A DNA stretch of 30,074 nucleotides from an uncultured Clostridia bacterium (lineage in GTDB: Bacteria; Bacillota; Clostridia; UMGS1883): assembly GCA_947629615.1 (NCBI GenBank), contig CANRER010000003.1, forward strand, positions 1 to 30,074, given 5' to 3'. A program made the position numbers and the translations under genes. Positions 15,201-22,072 of this stretch are shown piece by piece; position 1 is the first letter of the stretch, and the number at the start of each line of letters is the position of its first letter. The notes below the pieces were generated by a model. The model did no database searches, had not been told where the DNA came from, and saw only the letters and a program-made list of their open reading frames with translations.

Positions 15201-18138
15201 AAAAGCTCGTCGTTGCTATGGGCTCTTCGCTGCGGGTATTCATGTAAAGCTCGTACCAGTCCATATAGCGGAGCTGATTTTCGTCCCACAAATCGCCCTC
15301 TCTAGCCCCGTCGAAGGAATACAGGCTGTAATCGGTATCCACGCCGTTGTTTATTCTTTCCATATAAAGCCGCAGCTTCGCGCTCTCGACGTTCATGCCG
15401 ACCTTCGGGAAGCGCAGCATAACGTACCTGTCATACTGAGCGTAGCCGTCGCCCGACGTGCTTGTAAGCATAAGCTGTTCATCGCCGCCGTGAGCCTCGC
15501 CCGCCATCTGTTCAACAACATAGGTATCGGCTTCGACGGCCACGCTTCCGTTGCCGCGGAACTCAAACCGCACCTCGGTTTTGACCTCCACGTCGGGGAA
15601 GTCCGCAAGGCGGCCTATGGCGGTGAAATCCTCGTTATTTTTAATTTTGTCCTCGGGGAGAGGCTCCCACAGCACGCCCGAGGTGAGCGTTTTGCCGTTG
15701 GAGGCGTAAGCCAGCGCGGCGGAGGGAAGCTCGGGCCGCATACCAAGGTCTACAATCAGCGTTTCGGCCACATCCGTGCCGGTTATGGAGTATACCCCAA
15801 CGGTAGTTTCGACCTCATGGCCCCCGGCGGTCCCCCTAACCGTGTACGTGCCGGGCTCGCCCCAGCCGTTTTCCGGCACGTCGAGCCATTCCGCGTCGGC
15901 CCGCTCCGTGTCGCCGTTGTTGTATTTGAGCGTAACCGAGGACGGTAAATTCGGCTTGGTGTTTATGTAGGCCTCAACGCCGTCCACCGAATAGCCCTCG
16001 TAGGTTTTGACGATATAGACGGCCGTCACGGTGTTGTTCGCGGAGTCTACCGAGTCGATATAAAGCTTGGATTTATCGCGGTAAAGGCTGTATGTAACGC
16101 CGTCATGCTCCACGGTCGCGGGCGCGTCGTAGGTATAGGACGAGCCGTCGCTGACGCGGACGGTTTTGGTATCTATAACGGTTCCGTCATCAAGCTCGTG
16201 TCTTATCGTTACTTCGGTCAGGTTCTCGGGGCAGGTGGTGGCGTAAAGCTCGGCAATTTCGGCCTCGCTTATGGCGCGGTCGTAAATGCGTACCTCGTCC
16301 ATAAGACCCTTGTAGTCGGGGTTATCCGCGTTCTGCCACATGGTGCGGCCAAGGTACATACCGTACTTGCCCGAAGAAAGGCCTATATCGCCCAGCGTGC
16401 GGGTAAACTTATCCCCGCTCGCGACGAGCCTGCCGTTCACGTATAAGTCGGCGGTGTTGTCTGCCTTGGTATAGGTCACGGTGAGCAGGCCCCAGCCGTC
16501 GGTGAGGCTTTTATCGGTCGCGGATATAAGGCTGTTCGGGTCGTCGGCGCTTTCCCTTATTTTTCTGTCTTGGAAGCGCAGCTCGCCGCTTTTCGCGTTG
16601 TAGCGCGCAAATATGCTGTCGTAATCCCCGACGCCGAAGTCGAAGAAGCGCTGCGGTTTGTCGGCGAAGTCATAGCCGCCGTCGGCGTTCACCCACATTG
16701 AAACCGTGTAGTCGCCCGTAATGCCCGCGAGGGCTGCGTCGGGTATTTTTATGGCCGCGCCGCTGCCGCGCCGGTTGCCGCCGGGGAAGCTCGCGACCTT
16801 GCCGCAGGCGGCGCTCTGAACCGTCAGCGCGGCGGAGGGGCCGCCCCCTCCGGGCCTTCCGCCCTGATTTTCCGCGCTCTGAACCGCGCCGTTAAAGCCG
16901 CTGCCGCTGTCGTCGGTTATTTCGGAGGGCCTGTCGCCGTCGTTATCAAAGGAATAGTAAAGCTTAAGCCCTTTGCTGAGATCGCTGTCGGGCGCGGTCA
17001 CGGTGACGCTCGCGGCGGCGATTTTGCCGTAGCGCGTGCCGCCCGCCGTCAAGTCGCCCCTAACGGTGAAGCGGCCTATCTCGCCGAGCCGCTCGTCGGG
17101 AACGTCGTCCCAAACGACGGTGGCCGTTTCGGCCGAGCCGTCCTCCATGGTCACTTCAAGGGAGGCGGGCAGCTCGAGGCTTTCGCCCAGCTTCACGTCA
17201 ACGCTTATATCCGCGCCCGAGGAGATGAGCTTCATATCGGGCTTGTGATAGGTGCTTTCGTAAAGCGCGGCGACGTCCTCGGCGGTGAGGGCGCGGCTGT
17301 ATACGCGCACCTCGTCCATCCAGCCGCCAAAATCGGGGTTATTTTTCTTCGTATCAAAGTCTTCTTTCCACCACTGGGTGCGGCCGAAAAACAAGCCGTA
17401 GCTGTCGCTGCTCGCGCCCAAGGACGAGAGTGGCCAAAAGTCCTTGGTTTCCTCGGCGATGATTTCGCCGTTGACGTATATTGAGGCCGTTTTCGTATTC
17501 ATATCAAACACGGCGGTCGCCATAGCCCAGCCGCCCTCGGCGGCGGGCGACGTTCCCGAGATATACGAAACGTCGTTTTCGCCATCGCTGGTTCCAACGA
17601 GGCGGCGGTCTTGTAAGCGGTAGGAGCCGACGGAGCCGTCGCCGTTGTAACGCAGAAATACGCTCTCCCTTTTGCCGCTGCCGAAGTCGAACAAACGCTG
17701 AAGAGAGTTGTGGTACTCGTAGCCCGTGTCGGCCTTGAACCACATGGAAACGGTGTAAGAGCCGGTGAGCTTGTTTTTCAGCTCCTGCGGCGCCTTTATC
17801 GCCGCGCCGTCAACATATTGCGTTATGGTGGCTCCCCACGGATATTCGATTTTCTCTTCGTTGCCGGGGAAGCGGGCGACCCCGCTCTGCACGCTGACGG
17901 CTTTCCTGTAGTCATGCTCCATAAAGCCGCCGATGTTGCCCGCGCTTACCAACGCCTCGCCGTTATAGCCGTTGCCGCTGCCGTCCGTCACGGACGAGGG
18001 CTCGCCGCGGTCGAAATCAAAGCTGTAATACAGCTCAAGGCCGCTGTCGATGTCGGCGGCGGCGGTTTCCCACGCGGGGGCCAGCGAAAGAACGAGCGAA
18101 AGGGCCAGTATAAGGGCCATAAGCTTTTTCGGTTTCAT
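12277..18138 (-). CDS. Very large secreted multimodular GH105 protein (unsaturated rhamnogalacturonyl hydrolase-like)
   Basis: 1953 residues with a signal peptide (MKPKKLMALILALSLVLS, cleavage near TAAA-D). Modules in order: LamG-like domain (about 34-295; ends WMDEVRVYSRALTAEDVAAL), Ig-like Big_4 type (300-385), second LamG (388-636; LMDEVRIYDRAISEAEIAEL), MucBP-like segment (640-715), more Ig-like repeats, a DNRLRE/CBM96-like domain (about 861-1042; ADTYVVEQ, YVMLRFP, AKLRLYM), further beta repeats, a GH88/GH105 catalytic domain (about 1389-1814), and a CuAO-N-like tail. The catalytic part has WWWADALYM near 1554 (candidate catalytic Asp), WARGNGWVFAGLA near 1655, SWGYETSGTAFFTYGL and PFGYGAFLLAG. 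The family removes unsaturated sugars left by pectin or other polysaccharide lyases. Start ATG 18138 has GGGAGGAG 6 bases upstream. No lyase, transporter or surface anchor is nearby. Confidence 0.9.
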   Translation of the reverse strand: MKPKKLMALILALSLVLSLAPAWETAAADIDSGLELYYSFDFDRGEPSSVTDGSGNGYNGEALVSAGNIGGFMEHDYRKAVSVQSGVARFPGNEEKIEYPWGATITQYVDGAAIKAPQELKNKLTGSYTVSMWFKADTGYEYHNSLQRLFDFGSGKRESVFLRYNGDGSVGSYRLQDRRLVGTSDGENDVSYISGTSPAAEGGWAMATAVFDMNTKTASIYVNGEIIAEETKDFWPLSSLGASSDSYGLFFGRTQWWKEDFDTKKNNPDFGGWMDEVRVYSRALTAEDVAALYESTYHKPDMKLISSGADISVDVKLGESLELPASLEVTMEDGSAETATVVWDDVPDERLGEIGRFTVRGDLTAGGTRYGKIAAASVTVTAPDSDLSKGLKLYYSFDNDGDRPSEITDDSGSGFNGAVQSAENQGGRPGGGGPSAALTVQSAACGKVASFPGGNRRGSGAAIKIPDAALAGITGDYTVSMWVNADGGYDFADKPQRFFDFGVGDYDSIFARYNAKSGELRFQDRKIRESADDPNSLISATDKSLTDGWGLLTVTYTKADNTADLYVNGRLVASGDKFTRTLGDIGLSSGKYGMYLGRTMWQNADNPDYKGLMDEVRIYDRAISEAEIAELYATTCPENLTEVTIRHELDDGTVIDTKTVRVSDGSSYTYDAPATVEHDGVTYSLYRDKSKLYIDSVDSANNTVTAVYIVKTYEGYSVDGVEAYINTKPNLPSSVTLKYNNGDTERADAEWLDVPENGWGEPGTYTVRGTAGGHEVETTVGVYSITGTDVAETLIVDLGMRPELPSAALAYASNGKTLTSGVLWEPLPEDKIKNNEDFTAIGRLADFPDVEVKTEVRFEFRGNGSVAVEADTYVVEQMAGEAHGGDEQLMLTSTSGDGYAQYDRYVMLRFPKVGMNVESAKLRLYMERINNGVDTDYSLYSFDGAREGDLWDENQLRYMDWYELYMNTRSEEPIATTSFSPDYYQQSVNDWLEFDITDFVNQNAADGDDYYNFYLEASTCATYFSSREGSHPAVIDYHLADNGRIMNVSYVTDSGEAVRTEITPASNAGPFSYGGKPFVKDGSVYVPTQSFYTEAIEDYDSIEIPVAAVPEPLEISPLPEITVFTDESVVLPSSVTVSWNSESLASSGSLELPVTFDETDFSAAGVYDVEGSADGIRVEQRVKAYEPYYSPNGGRSGYASVIYHDYRNADGETIANRAKTVIKQGGLYSGDGEYMEYYPQIKNPVAVGYSDSEGSHEFEPFKAEEPVYHVTVEGELADGVSGRAEASLDYGEDESDESYVLSVGAVAANTAAEAGGARLIVVRFEGGKPSEVLYNGRVGLPADMKNRAEFEPYVLEGYTYDDDIRAYLWESGSVRPLTDVLLASTLPAPTISDEVRELIPEYDDVRENVERANRYYQSNNSYDSRAFWDVAAYETGNMEAYFTFGGEQYREYANNWGSRNNWMGNVNTWTPQDEWTWGYPSRDRNDTTDVLFGDWQICFQTYIDLYMLDDEKNESKIARAEDVMGYQITKTKNVWNDEYEQYIAEPVDDYWWWADALYMVPPIMTKMYLLTGNDEYLEKMYLYYRFAAELMYDGDCGIPNEGEEYTTGAESYKNSHEETIGGGPSDPNNYANLFYRDGKYVYPLGAINGTKNFWARGNGWVFAGLAKILSDVPTDYEHRDYFENLYLEMAKAIIDCQHVDDEGRGFWTQSMLADYPKGSNGNSWGYETSGTAFFTYGLFWGLNSGLLSEREYLEPALRGWKYLSEIALQESGKVGYCQEIGSNATQATPDWRDQPFGYGAFLLAGCELSRYVGGVTENNGAYLKRRLWGASAACGGKYYKDGAVIDGPALMTDAFGELWIPLDGLETLLGGRYMDNGDGTVLVTFGENSQLVDADDLTEEDGAKYLRGSLALGLSGKHASVYGAVTVFSHKAADDLFYDCDEKAIEYLQALLG

Positions 18139-18174
18139 TATATGCTCCTCCCAAAACGGTATTTTACAAAAACA

Positions 18175-18218
18175 AACTGCGGTATTATAATAATACCACA
18201 GTTGTTTCTTTTTTTCAA
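18175..18218 (-). promoter_or_regulatory. Sigma-A promoter overlapped by a 29-bp palindrome (operator and/or terminator)
   Basis: Minus strand TTGAAA (18218-18213), 17 bases, TATTAT (18195-18190), then a short leader to ATG 18138. The -10 hexamer lies inside an inverted repeat: AACTGCGGTATTAT (18175-18188) against ATAATACCACAGTT (18190-18203), 13 of 14 positions complementary plus a possible G-U. The minus strand after it reads TTTGTTTTTG. It therefore looks like a repressor operator for the GH105 gene and could also terminate the metH-PNPOx transcript ending at 18248. Confidence 0.75.
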
Positions 18219-18247
18219 TATGATAAATGTGAAATTCTCGTTAAATA

Positions 18248-18703
18248 TTACGCCTTGCGCTTGGCGGTCAGCTCCTCGACGTCTATCCGCCAAACGGCCG
18301 TCCGCGCGAGGCTCCGCTCTATCGCCGCGTCAAAGGCGGGCATATTTTCGGGCGTGAGCTTTTCGCAAAGCAGCCTCAGAGCGCGCGTCTTTTCGGCCTC
18401 GTCCGTCACCTCGCGGGCCGTGCCGAAGGCGGCGGCGGATTCGTAAAGCGTGGTGAACCTATCCCGCTGCGGCTGCTCGCTCGCCACGAAAAACACGTGA
18501 ACGCGCGGGTCGCGGCGAAGCGCGTCGGTCTTTTTGCCCTCCATGGCGCAGTGGAAGTAAAGCGACGAGCCGTCGCGCACAAGGTTAAGCGCCACGGCGT
18601 AGGGCGCGCCGTCCGCGTCCGTCATGGCGGCCACGCCGTAGCTGCATTTGTCGATGAGCGCAAGCCCGTACTCGGCGGGCATTTCTCTGTCCGTTCTTCT
18701 CAT
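18248..18703 (-). CDS. Pyridoxamine 5'-phosphate oxidase-family (NimA-like) flavin-binding protein
   Basis: 151 residues of the split-barrel PNPOx fold: MRRTDREMP start, YGVAAMTDADGAPYAVALN, SLYFHCAMEGKKTDALRRDP, HVFFVASE, and a C-terminal helix ending WRIDVEELTAKRK. Members near this length bind FMN or related cofactors and are usually annotated as nitroimidazole-resistance (NimA-like) or general flavoproteins; true pyridoxamine phosphate oxidase activity is not implied. The ATG at 18703 overlaps the metH TGA (ATGA), with GGAGAAAAGGC upstream, so it is translationally coupled to metH. Whether it helps methionine synthase (for example in cobalamin reduction) is speculation from the coupling. 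Confidence 0.88.
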   Translation of the reverse strand: MRRTDREMPAEYGLALIDKCSYGVAAMTDADGAPYAVALNLVRDGSSLYFHCAMEGKKTDALRRDPRVHVFFVASEQPQRDRFTTLYESAAAFGTAREVTDEAEKTRALRLLCEKLTPENMPAFDAAIERSLARTAVWRIDVEELTAKRKA

Positions 18704-21051
18704 GCCTTTTCTCCCCCGAAAATCGAATTGGCTATCTCCACGCTTGCAAGCGCGTCCTTTGCGTAATAGTCGGCCCCTATTTCCATAGCGTAGCTCTCGG
18801 TCAGCACAGCTCCGCCGACCATTATTTTACAGTCGAGGCCGCTTTCGCGCACGGCCGCGATGGTTTTTTCCATGCTGACGACGGTCGTCGTCATAAGCGC
18901 GCTCAGCCCCAAAAGCGGCGCGCCTGTTTCGCGCACGGCCGCGACGACGGCCTCAATATCCACGTCGCGCCCCAGATCGACCACGTTATAGCCGTAGTTG
19001 CGCAGCAGCAGGGCCACGATGTTTTTGCCGATGTCGTGTATGTCGCCCTTGACGGTCGCCAGCACTATCACGCCGCGGCTCTCGCCCCCGTCGGGCGCGG
19101 CCTCCTTCACGGCGTCGAAAGCCCGCTTCGCGCTGTCGGCCCCGCTCATCAGCTGGGGCAGAAACAGTCTGCCGCTCTCGAAGCCCTCGCCCACGGCGTT
19201 CAGCGCGGGTATCACGTGTTCGTTTATAAGCTCCATCGGCTCGACCGTCTTAAGCATATCCTTCGCGGCGGCGTAGGCCCGCTCCTTCTGCCCCGTTTCG
19301 ATAAGGCGGCGCAGGCTCGGCCGTTCGTCAGCCGTCGGCGCGGGAGCGGCCTCGGCGGCGAGGGCAGCCTCGACATAGCGGGCGCAGCCGGGGTCAAGCC
19401 CGCGCAGCATATCGGCGGCCTCGGGCCCATAAGGAGTTTTCGGGGCAAGAGGGTTATATATGGCGCAGTCGAGCCCCGCGTCGAGAGCCATATCCAAAAA
19501 GGCGGCGTTTACGGCGGGGCGGCCCGGCAGCCCGAACGATATGTTCGACACGCCGAGAACCGTGCGCACGCCAAGCTTTTCCTTTATCATTTTCAACGCC
19601 GAGGCCGTCTTGAGCGCGGCCTCGCCGTCGGTCGCGACCGTCATCGTCAAAGCGTCGATGATTATGTCCTTCGGCTTTATGCCGTACCTCGCGGCGGTTT
19701 CGACTATGCGTTCGGCTATCGCGAGCCTCCCCTCGGGGCTGTCGGGTATGCCGCCCTCGTCCAGAGCGAGGCCCACCACAACGCCGCCGTACCTTTTAAC
19801 CAGCGGGAACACCGCCTCCATAACCTCGGCCTTGCCGTTCACGGAATTGACGAGCGGCTTGCCGTTATATATGCGCATGGCGGCCTCGAGAACCTCGGGC
19901 GAGGAGCTGTCTATCTGTAAGGGCAGGTCGGTCACGGCCTGTATTTTCGGCACAAGCTCGCGCATGACGGCCCTTTCGTCCACATCGGGCGAGCCGACGT
20001 TCACGTCGAGAGCGTCGGCCCCGGCCCCCGCCTGAGCGACCGCCTCGCCGAGAACATAGTCGTAATCGCCCTGCCGCAGAGCCTCCTTGAAGCGCTTTTT
20101 GCCTGTGGGGTTTATCCTTTCGCCGATAATGAGCGGCCTTTCGCCGATATTCAGCGCGTGGGAATAGGACGAGCAGACCGTGAGGCCCTTGTCCGTCGGC
20201 GGCTCGTAGGGCAGGTCGCGGCAAGCCTCGGCCACAAGGCGGATATGCTCGGGCGTTGTGCCGCAGCACCCGCCCAAAAAGCCCGCGCCGAGCCGCGCAA
20301 GCTCGACGGCGGCGGCGGCAAACTCGGCGGGCGTAACGTCGTAAACGGTTTTGCCGTCCTCAACCGAGGGCAGCCCCGCGTTCGGCTGAAATATCAGCGG
20401 CGTCGAGGCCACGGCGGCGAGCCGCCTCGCCAGCGGCAGAATCTGCTTCGGCCCAAGGCCGCAGTTAATGCCTATCGCGTCCGCGCCCAGCCCCTCCAGC
20501 ACGGCGGCCATGCACTCGGGGTCGGCCCCGGTGAGGGCCTTTCCGTTTTCGTCAAAGGTCATCGTGGCGAAAACAGGCAGGTCGCAGGCGGCCTTTGCCG
20601 CAAGCACGGCGGCCTTCGCCTCAAGGCAGTCGCTCATGGTTTCTATCAGCACAAGGTCGGCCCCGGCGGCAGCCCCGAGGCGCACCGTTTCGTAAAAAGC
20701 GTCGTAGGCGGTTTCAAAATCCATGTCGCCGAGCGGCTTAAGCAGCGCGCCCGTGGGGCCTACGTCCAACGCGACAAGGCCGCCCGCCGAGCGGGCGTTT
20801 TCCACGGCGGCGCGGATTATGTCCGCCAAAGGATAGGCGCTTTCGAGCTTTACCGGGTTCGCGCCGAAGGTGTTGGAGGTGATTATGTCGGCCCCGGCCT
20901 CGCGGTAGGCCCGATGAATGGAGCGGACGAGCTCCGGGTTTGTTATATTCAGCTCCTCGGGCGACGCTCCGGCGGCCATGCCGCCGCTTTGCAGCATGGT
21001 TCCCATACCCCCGTCGAAGATATATCGCTTGTTTTTTAACAGTACGCTCAC
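18700..21051 (-). CDS. metH: Cobalamin-dependent methionine synthase, short form without activation domain
   Basis: About 783 residues. Domain order: homocysteine S-methyltransferase (1-290; FDGGMGTML, TSNTFGAN, and zinc ligands in GINCGLGP and GGCCGTTPEHIR), pterin/methyl-THF binding (about 300-560; PLIIGERINPTGKKRF, DALDVNVG), B12 cap helices (about 570-660) and a Rossmann B12 domain with KGDIHDIGKNI near residue 672 supplying the cobalt-ligating histidine. The C-terminal AdoMet reactivation domain of E. coli MetH (about 1230 residues) is absent, as in many Clostridia, so reactivation needs another protein. I start at GTG 21051 (GGAGG 8 bases upstream) because the longer frame to 21093 runs through the -10 box of its own promoter. 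metF diverges from it. Confidence 0.95.
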   Translation of the reverse strand: MSVLLKNKRYIFDGGMGTMLQSGGMAAGASPEELNITNPELVRSIHRAYREAGADIITSNTFGANPVKLESAYPLADIIRAAVENARSAGGLVALDVGPTGALLKPLGDMDFETAYDAFYETVRLGAAAGADLVLIETMSDCLEAKAAVLAAKAACDLPVFATMTFDENGKALTGADPECMAAVLEGLGADAIGINCGLGPKQILPLARRLAAVASTPLIFQPNAGLPSVEDGKTVYDVTPAEFAAAAVELARLGAGFLGGCCGTTPEHIRLVAEACRDLPYEPPTDKGLTVCSSYSHALNIGERPLIIGERINPTGKKRFKEALRQGDYDYVLGEAVAQAGAGADALDVNVGSPDVDERAVMRELVPKIQAVTDLPLQIDSSSPEVLEAAMRIYNGKPLVNSVNGKAEVMEAVFPLVKRYGGVVVGLALDEGGIPDSPEGRLAIAERIVETAARYGIKPKDIIIDALTMTVATDGEAALKTASALKMIKEKLGVRTVLGVSNISFGLPGRPAVNAAFLDMALDAGLDCAIYNPLAPKTPYGPEAADMLRGLDPGCARYVEAALAAEAAPAPTADERPSLRRLIETGQKERAYAAAKDMLKTVEPMELINEHVIPALNAVGEGFESGRLFLPQLMSGADSAKRAFDAVKEAAPDGGESRGVIVLATVKGDIHDIGKNIVALLLRNYGYNVVDLGRDVDIEAVVAAVRETGAPLLGLSALMTTTVVSMEKTIAAVRESGLDCKIMVGGAVLTESYAMEIGADYYAKDALASVEIANSIFGGEKA

Positions 21052-21084
21052 TTTCAGCGCCTCCGCAGTATCACATTTGCATTT

Positions 21085-21113
21085 ATTATACATTCCAAAC
21101 CGATAAATGTCAA
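21085..21113 (-). promoter_or_regulatory. Consensus sigma-A promoter of metH
   Basis: Minus strand TTGACA (21113-21108), 17-base spacer, TATAAT (21090-21085), both perfect. The leader to GTG 21051 is only about 27 bases, too short for a SAM, B12 or T-box riboswitch. Confidence 0.93.
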
Positions 21114-21122
21114 ATAAAAGTA

Positions 21123-21151
21123 TTGCTTTTTCAGCAAAAAAAGTATATAAT
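21123..21151 (+). promoter_or_regulatory. Sigma-A promoter of metF
   Basis: TTGCTT (21123-21128), 17 bases, TATAAT (21146-21151). It is back to back with the metH promoter, the two -35 boxes being 9 bases apart. An inverted repeat TTGCT/AGCAA (21123-21127 and 21133-21137) covers this -35 box and could be an operator, which is inference. Confidence 0.83.
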
Positions 21152-21181
21152 TATTTTAATTTACATGACGGGACTGATTTG

Positions 21182-22048
21182 ATGTATATTAAGGATATTT
21201 TTAACGCCAAAAAGACAAGCGTTTCCTTCGAGGTGTTCCCCCCGAAAAAGACCGAGCATTTCGAGGGCGTGCGCAAAGCCGTGGCCGAGCTTTCGGCTCT
21301 CCGCCCCGACTTCATCAGCGTGACATACGGCGCGGGCGGCGGCACCAGCGCGTACACGGCCGACATTTCGGCCGAGATACAAAACGAGCACGGCATTACC
21401 GCGCTCAGCCACCTCACCTGCGTGGCCTCCACCAAGGCCGAGATAGAGCGACTGACGGGCAACCTGCGCGAGAAGGGCATAAAAAACATACTCGCCATGC
21501 GCGGCGACATTCCCGAAGGCGACGCCGACTTTCCCAACCCCAAGCACTACAGGTACGCCTGCGAGCTGATAGCGGAGCTTAAGGAGCGCGGCGGCTTTTG
21601 CATAGGCGGGGCGTGCTACCCCGAGGGCCACGTGGAATGTCCCGACAGGGAAACCGACCTGAACAACCTCAAAAACAAAGTGGACTGCGGCTGCGACTTC
21701 CTTATATCACAGCTGTTTTTCGACAACGAAAGCTTTCTCTCCTTTTTGGAACGCTGCGCCGCCAAGGGCATAACCGTGCCGATTTTGGCGGGCATAATGC
21801 CCATACAGAACGCCGGGCAGATACGGCGTATGTGCGCGATGTCGGGCGCGACGCTGCCGCCAAAATTCACCCGCATGGTAGAACGGTATCAGGACGACCC
21901 GGCCTCGCTCACCAAGGCGGGCATAGCCTACGCCACCGACCAGATTGTCGACCTCATCGCCGCGGGCGTCGGCGGCATACATATATACACGATGAACAAG
22001 CCGTTTATCGCCGAAAGCGTGTTGAAAAACATCGCGGGGCTGATATAG
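21182..22048 (+). CDS. metF: 5,10-methylenetetrahydrofolate reductase (MetF family)
   Basis: 288 residues, a usual MetF length. Family motifs: SFEVFPPKKTEHFEG, FISVTYGAGGG, SHLTCVASTKAEIE, ILAMRGDIP, CDFLISQLFFDNESF, ILAGIMPI and GVGGIHIYTMNKP. The enzyme reduces methylene-THF to methyl-THF with an FAD cofactor, supplying the methyl donor used by MetH across the divergent promoter. I start at ATG 21182, where the conserved family text begins (MYIKDIFNAKKTSVSFE). The longer frame from 21107 would begin upstream of the promoter. The ribosome site is weak (GGGA about 10 bases upstream). comM follows after 24 bases. Confidence 0.95.
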   Translation: MYIKDIFNAKKTSVSFEVFPPKKTEHFEGVRKAVAELSALRPDFISVTYGAGGGTSAYTADISAEIQNEHGITALSHLTCVASTKAEIERLTGNLREKGIKNILAMRGDIPEGDADFPNPKHYRYACELIAELKERGGFCIGGACYPEGHVECPDRETDLNNLKNKVDCGCDFLISQLFFDNESFLSFLERCAAKGITVPILAGIMPIQNAGQIRRMCAMSGATLPPKFTRMVERYQDDPASLTKAGIAYATDQIVDLIAAGVGGIHIYTMNKPFIAESVLKNIAGLI

Positions 22049-22072
22049 CCCCGGCCGGGAGGATGAGCAAAA

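Noticed and set aside
21052..21107. SAM riboswitch, B12 riboswitch or T-box ahead of metH or metF
   Set aside because: Promoters are consensus and the leaders are about 27 and 24 bases, far too short for these elements.
21107..21181. N-terminal extension of metF from the ATG at 21107
   Set aside because: It would start upstream of the metF promoter, and the residues before 21182 are not MetF-like.
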